Shown in pieces: positions 4,826-6,396 of a stretch of 6,396 bases of DNA. The stretch comes from Clostridia bacterium (lineage in GTDB: Bacteria; Bacillota; Clostridia; Oscillospirales; Ruminococcaceae), in contig BNZF01000063.1 in the NCBI GenBank assembly GCA_026000865.1, positions 1-6,396 of the forward strand. Reading direction: 5' to 3'. The notes beneath the pieces were generated by a model, which saw only the letters and a program-made list of their open reading frames with translations, ran no database searches and was not told the DNA's origin. Both the position numbers and the translations under genes were made by a program. Each line of letters opens with the position of its first letter. Position 1 is the first letter of the stretch.

Positions 4826-6204
4826 TAAAGGATATGACAAAGGGTTCGCCTTTAAGACTTATTGTGTGGTTTGTGTTGCCGTTAGTCTTGGGGAATCTCT
4901 TCCAACAGATATATAGTTTGGCGGATGCCTATATAGTCGGCAAAACTTTGGGTAATGATGCGTTTGGCGGAGTTGGTTCAACATCAGCGTTGTTTTTCTT
5001 GGTAGTAGGTTTTGCAGGAGGACTTTGCAGCGGATTTGGAATAAGCGTTGCTCAGAGTTTTGGTGCTGGCGATTACAAAAAAATGCGTAAATATATTGTA
5101 AACGCTGTTTATCTTTGTGCGTTCTTTGCGGTAATGATTACGGCATTAACTTTAATATTCGCAAATGAATTGCTCACGATTACAAAAACACCTACCGAGC
5201 TTTATGATTACGCTTACGACTACATCATAGTAATTTTCGGCGGAATAAGCACTATTTTCTTATATAATATATGTGCAGCAGTTTGCAGAGCATTGGGCGA
5301 CAGCAAAACACCTTTGATTTTCTTAGTTGTTTCTTGCTTGCTTAATATCGCGTTGAATTTACTGTTCATATGTGTGTTCCACCTTGGCACAATGGGTTCT
5401 GGTCTTGGTACTGTTGTTGCACAGCTTGCGTCAGGTATCATGTGTTTTGTTTTTATGAAAAAGAAATTTACATTGCTCAAATTTGAAAAAGATGAATTCG
5501 CAATTGATACTTCGCTTTGGGGAAAATTAATATTAGTTGCACTTCCAATGGCTTTACAATTTTCAATTACAGCAATCGGCAACGTAATTTTGCAAACTGC
5601 TGTAAACTCTCTCGGCAAAGATGTTGTTACAGCTATAACCGCTGCATATAAAGTTCAAGCAATCGCAATACTTCCAATGGAAGCAATTGGCATAACTTTG
5701 GCAACCTTTTGCGGTCAAAATCTTGGTGCGGGCAAATACGGCAGAATCATCATAGGCATCAAAACAGGTACTGTAATTTCTTTGGCATATTGTGTTGCAA
5801 TGGGAGTAATTATGTTCTTTGGCGGAACAGCAATTTCAATATTATTCCTTGGTGACGCAAGTCCTGAGATTCTCGCTCCAATTACAAGATTTATGCATTT
5901 AACAGCTCCTTACTATTGCACACTCGGAATACTCTTCATCTTCCGCAATACCTTACAAGGTCTGGGCTATGGGTTTATGCCGATGCTCGGAGGAGTTGTC
6001 GAGTTAATCGCAAGAGCATTTGTTTCGTTCGGATTAGTTAAAGCAATGGGATTTGACGCTGTTTGTTATAGCGGACCAATAGCTTGGATTTCAGCAATGT
6101 TGCTCGTCACAATCGCTTACTTCTTGCGTCTCAAAACTATCCGCCATGTTTGCGGTGACCGAAAAAAAGAATTATTTATCGAACACTCTAATTGCTATGC
6201 GTGA
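4822..6204 (+). CDS. MATE family multidrug efflux transporter
   Basis: MATE proteins are inner-membrane antiporters that expel cationic drugs or other small compounds using a Na+ or H+ gradient. The 460-residue product has the usual length and twelve hydrophobic segments in two halves (about 11-215 and 230-440). Family signatures are MTKGSPLRLIVWFVLPLVL with GNLFQQIYSLADAYIVG (D35 is the conserved helix-1 acidic residue), QSFGAGDYKKMRK (78-90), RALGDSKTPL (156-165), QNLGAGKYGR (299-308) and RNTLQGLGYG (375-384). It resembles clostridial NorM/DinF-like members; the substrate cannot be told. The ATG at 4822 gives the typical VKDMTKGSP start. No Shine-Dalgarno lies at normal distance from it, and an ATG at 4834 is an alternative. 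The stop TGA lies in GCGTGACGG, the first bases of the downstream tandem repeat, so the last residues (CYA) may be repeat-encoded. The gene diverges from the tlyA cluster. Confidence 0.96.
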   Translation: MVKDMTKGSPLRLIVWFVLPLVLGNLFQQIYSLADAYIVGKTLGNDAFGGVGSTSALFFLVVGFAGGLCSGFGISVAQSFGAGDYKKMRKYIVNAVYLCAFFAVMITALTLIFANELLTITKTPTELYDYAYDYIIVIFGGISTIFLYNICAAVCRALGDSKTPLIFLVVSCLLNIALNLLFICVFHLGTMGSGLGTVVAQLASGIMCFVFMKKKFTLLKFEKDEFAIDTSLWGKLILVALPMALQFSITAIGNVILQTAVNSLGKDVVTAITAAYKVQAIAILPMEAIGITLATFCGQNLGAGKYGRIIIGIKTGTVISLAYCVAMGVIMFFGGTAISILFLGDASPEILAPITRFMHLTAPYYCTLGILFIFRNTLQGLGYGFMPMLGGVVELIARAFVSFGLVKAMGFDAVCYSGPIAWISAMLLVTIAYFLRLKTIRHVCGDRKKELFIEHSNCYA

Positions 6205-6396
6205 CGGTTAGTTGATAGTTGCAGGCAACGCCTGCTTTGCACATAACATGTGGACATTTCGCATTATAGTTTAACTGTACAGTTAGATAACTCACGCGTG
6301 ACGGTTAGTTGATAGTTAAAAGTGCGGGGAGCCCCCGCTGGCGTTTCGCGTCATAGTTTAACTGTATGGTTAGTTAACTCACGCGTGACGGTTAGT
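6199..6396 (+). repeat. Tandem hairpin-plus-module array after the MATE gene
   Basis: Units begin GTGACGGTTAGT at 6201, 6298 and 6385 (the last cut by the window) and end TAACTCAC at 6295 and 6382, with GC between units. Unit lengths are 95 and 85 nt. The unit ends GTGA and TCAC are inverted repeats. Each unit holds GATAGTT, then a GC hairpin that differs between units (GCAGGC-AAC-GCCTGC at 6221-6235; GCGGGG-AGC-CCCCGC at 6324-6338), then the CGCG module (6260-6298, first tetramer CGCA; 6347-6385) with core TAGTTTAACTGTA. The first unit supplies the MATE stop codon. Confidence 0.88.

Noticed and set aside
5220..5618. Minus-strand open frame of 132 codons inside the MATE gene
   Set aside because: It lies entirely antisense to conserved MATE sequence and shows no recognisable motif or initiation signal.
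6221..6240. Rho-independent terminator for the MATE gene
   Set aside because: The stem GCAGGC/GCCTGC is perfect, but only three T residues follow before GC, and sister hairpins in the same repeat also lack T-runs.
6199..6396. Integron attC-like sites or an insertion sequence end
   Set aside because: Structured variable hairpins recall attC sites, but there is no integrase, no recognisable attC core pair and no cassette gene between units. No transposase or clear target duplication is visible.

Overview
The window is AT-rich. It carries three bacterial housekeeping genes in tandem on the minus strand: tlyA (3665 to 2961), nadK (2610 to 1819) and recN (1495 to beyond base 1). A divergent MATE-family efflux transporter lies on the plus strand (4822 to 6204). 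From my knowledge of gene order, tlyA-nadK-(argR)-recN is the classic cluster downstream of dxs in Firmicutes, especially Clostridia, so a low-GC clostridial relative is the likely source. I infer this from gene order and composition only; no rRNA is present. The argR gene usual between nadK and recN is absent, and its place holds 323 bases of repeat DNA.

No phage, transposase, CRISPR, tRNA or rRNA gene is visible. The four proteins are ordinary family members with intact motifs. RecN acts in double-strand-break repair, NadK makes NADP, TlyA is a ribosomal RNA 2'-O-methyltransferase and the MATE protein exports cationic or other small compounds. They share no pathway.

The unusual part is the non-coding DNA, about 2 kb of the 6.4 kb. 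Every intergenic stretch (1496-1818, 2611-2960, 3666-4821, 6205-6396) is filled with members of one modular repeat family. Its parts are: (i) short tandem runs such as TTAATAGTT or GGTAATAG; (ii) small GC-rich perfect hairpins whose sequence differs at each site but whose stem of about 6 bp and loop of 3-4 nt stay constant; (iii) a module of about 39 nt with a CGCG at each end and a core like AGTTTAACT...GTTAGTTAACT; and (iv) an AT-rich module of about 37 nt with CGCGTTTT at one end and AAAACGCG at the other. Adjacent modules share their CGCG tetramers. Between tlyA and the MATE gene they form an inverted composite of about 370 nt. After the MATE gene they form a direct tandem array running off the window.

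Two patterns link the repeats to the genes. First, all three visible stop codons (tlyA, nadK, MATE) lie at or inside the edge of a repeat. Second, the 5' leaders of nadK and the MATE gene carry tandem copies of segments that contain Shine-Dalgarno-like sequence, and the recN and MATE leaders share an element of about 80 nt in the same orientation relative to the gene. Candidate regulatory sites include a promoter that would give a nearly leaderless tlyA mRNA and a perfect 16-nt palindrome of Rex/Crp type at 4324-4339.
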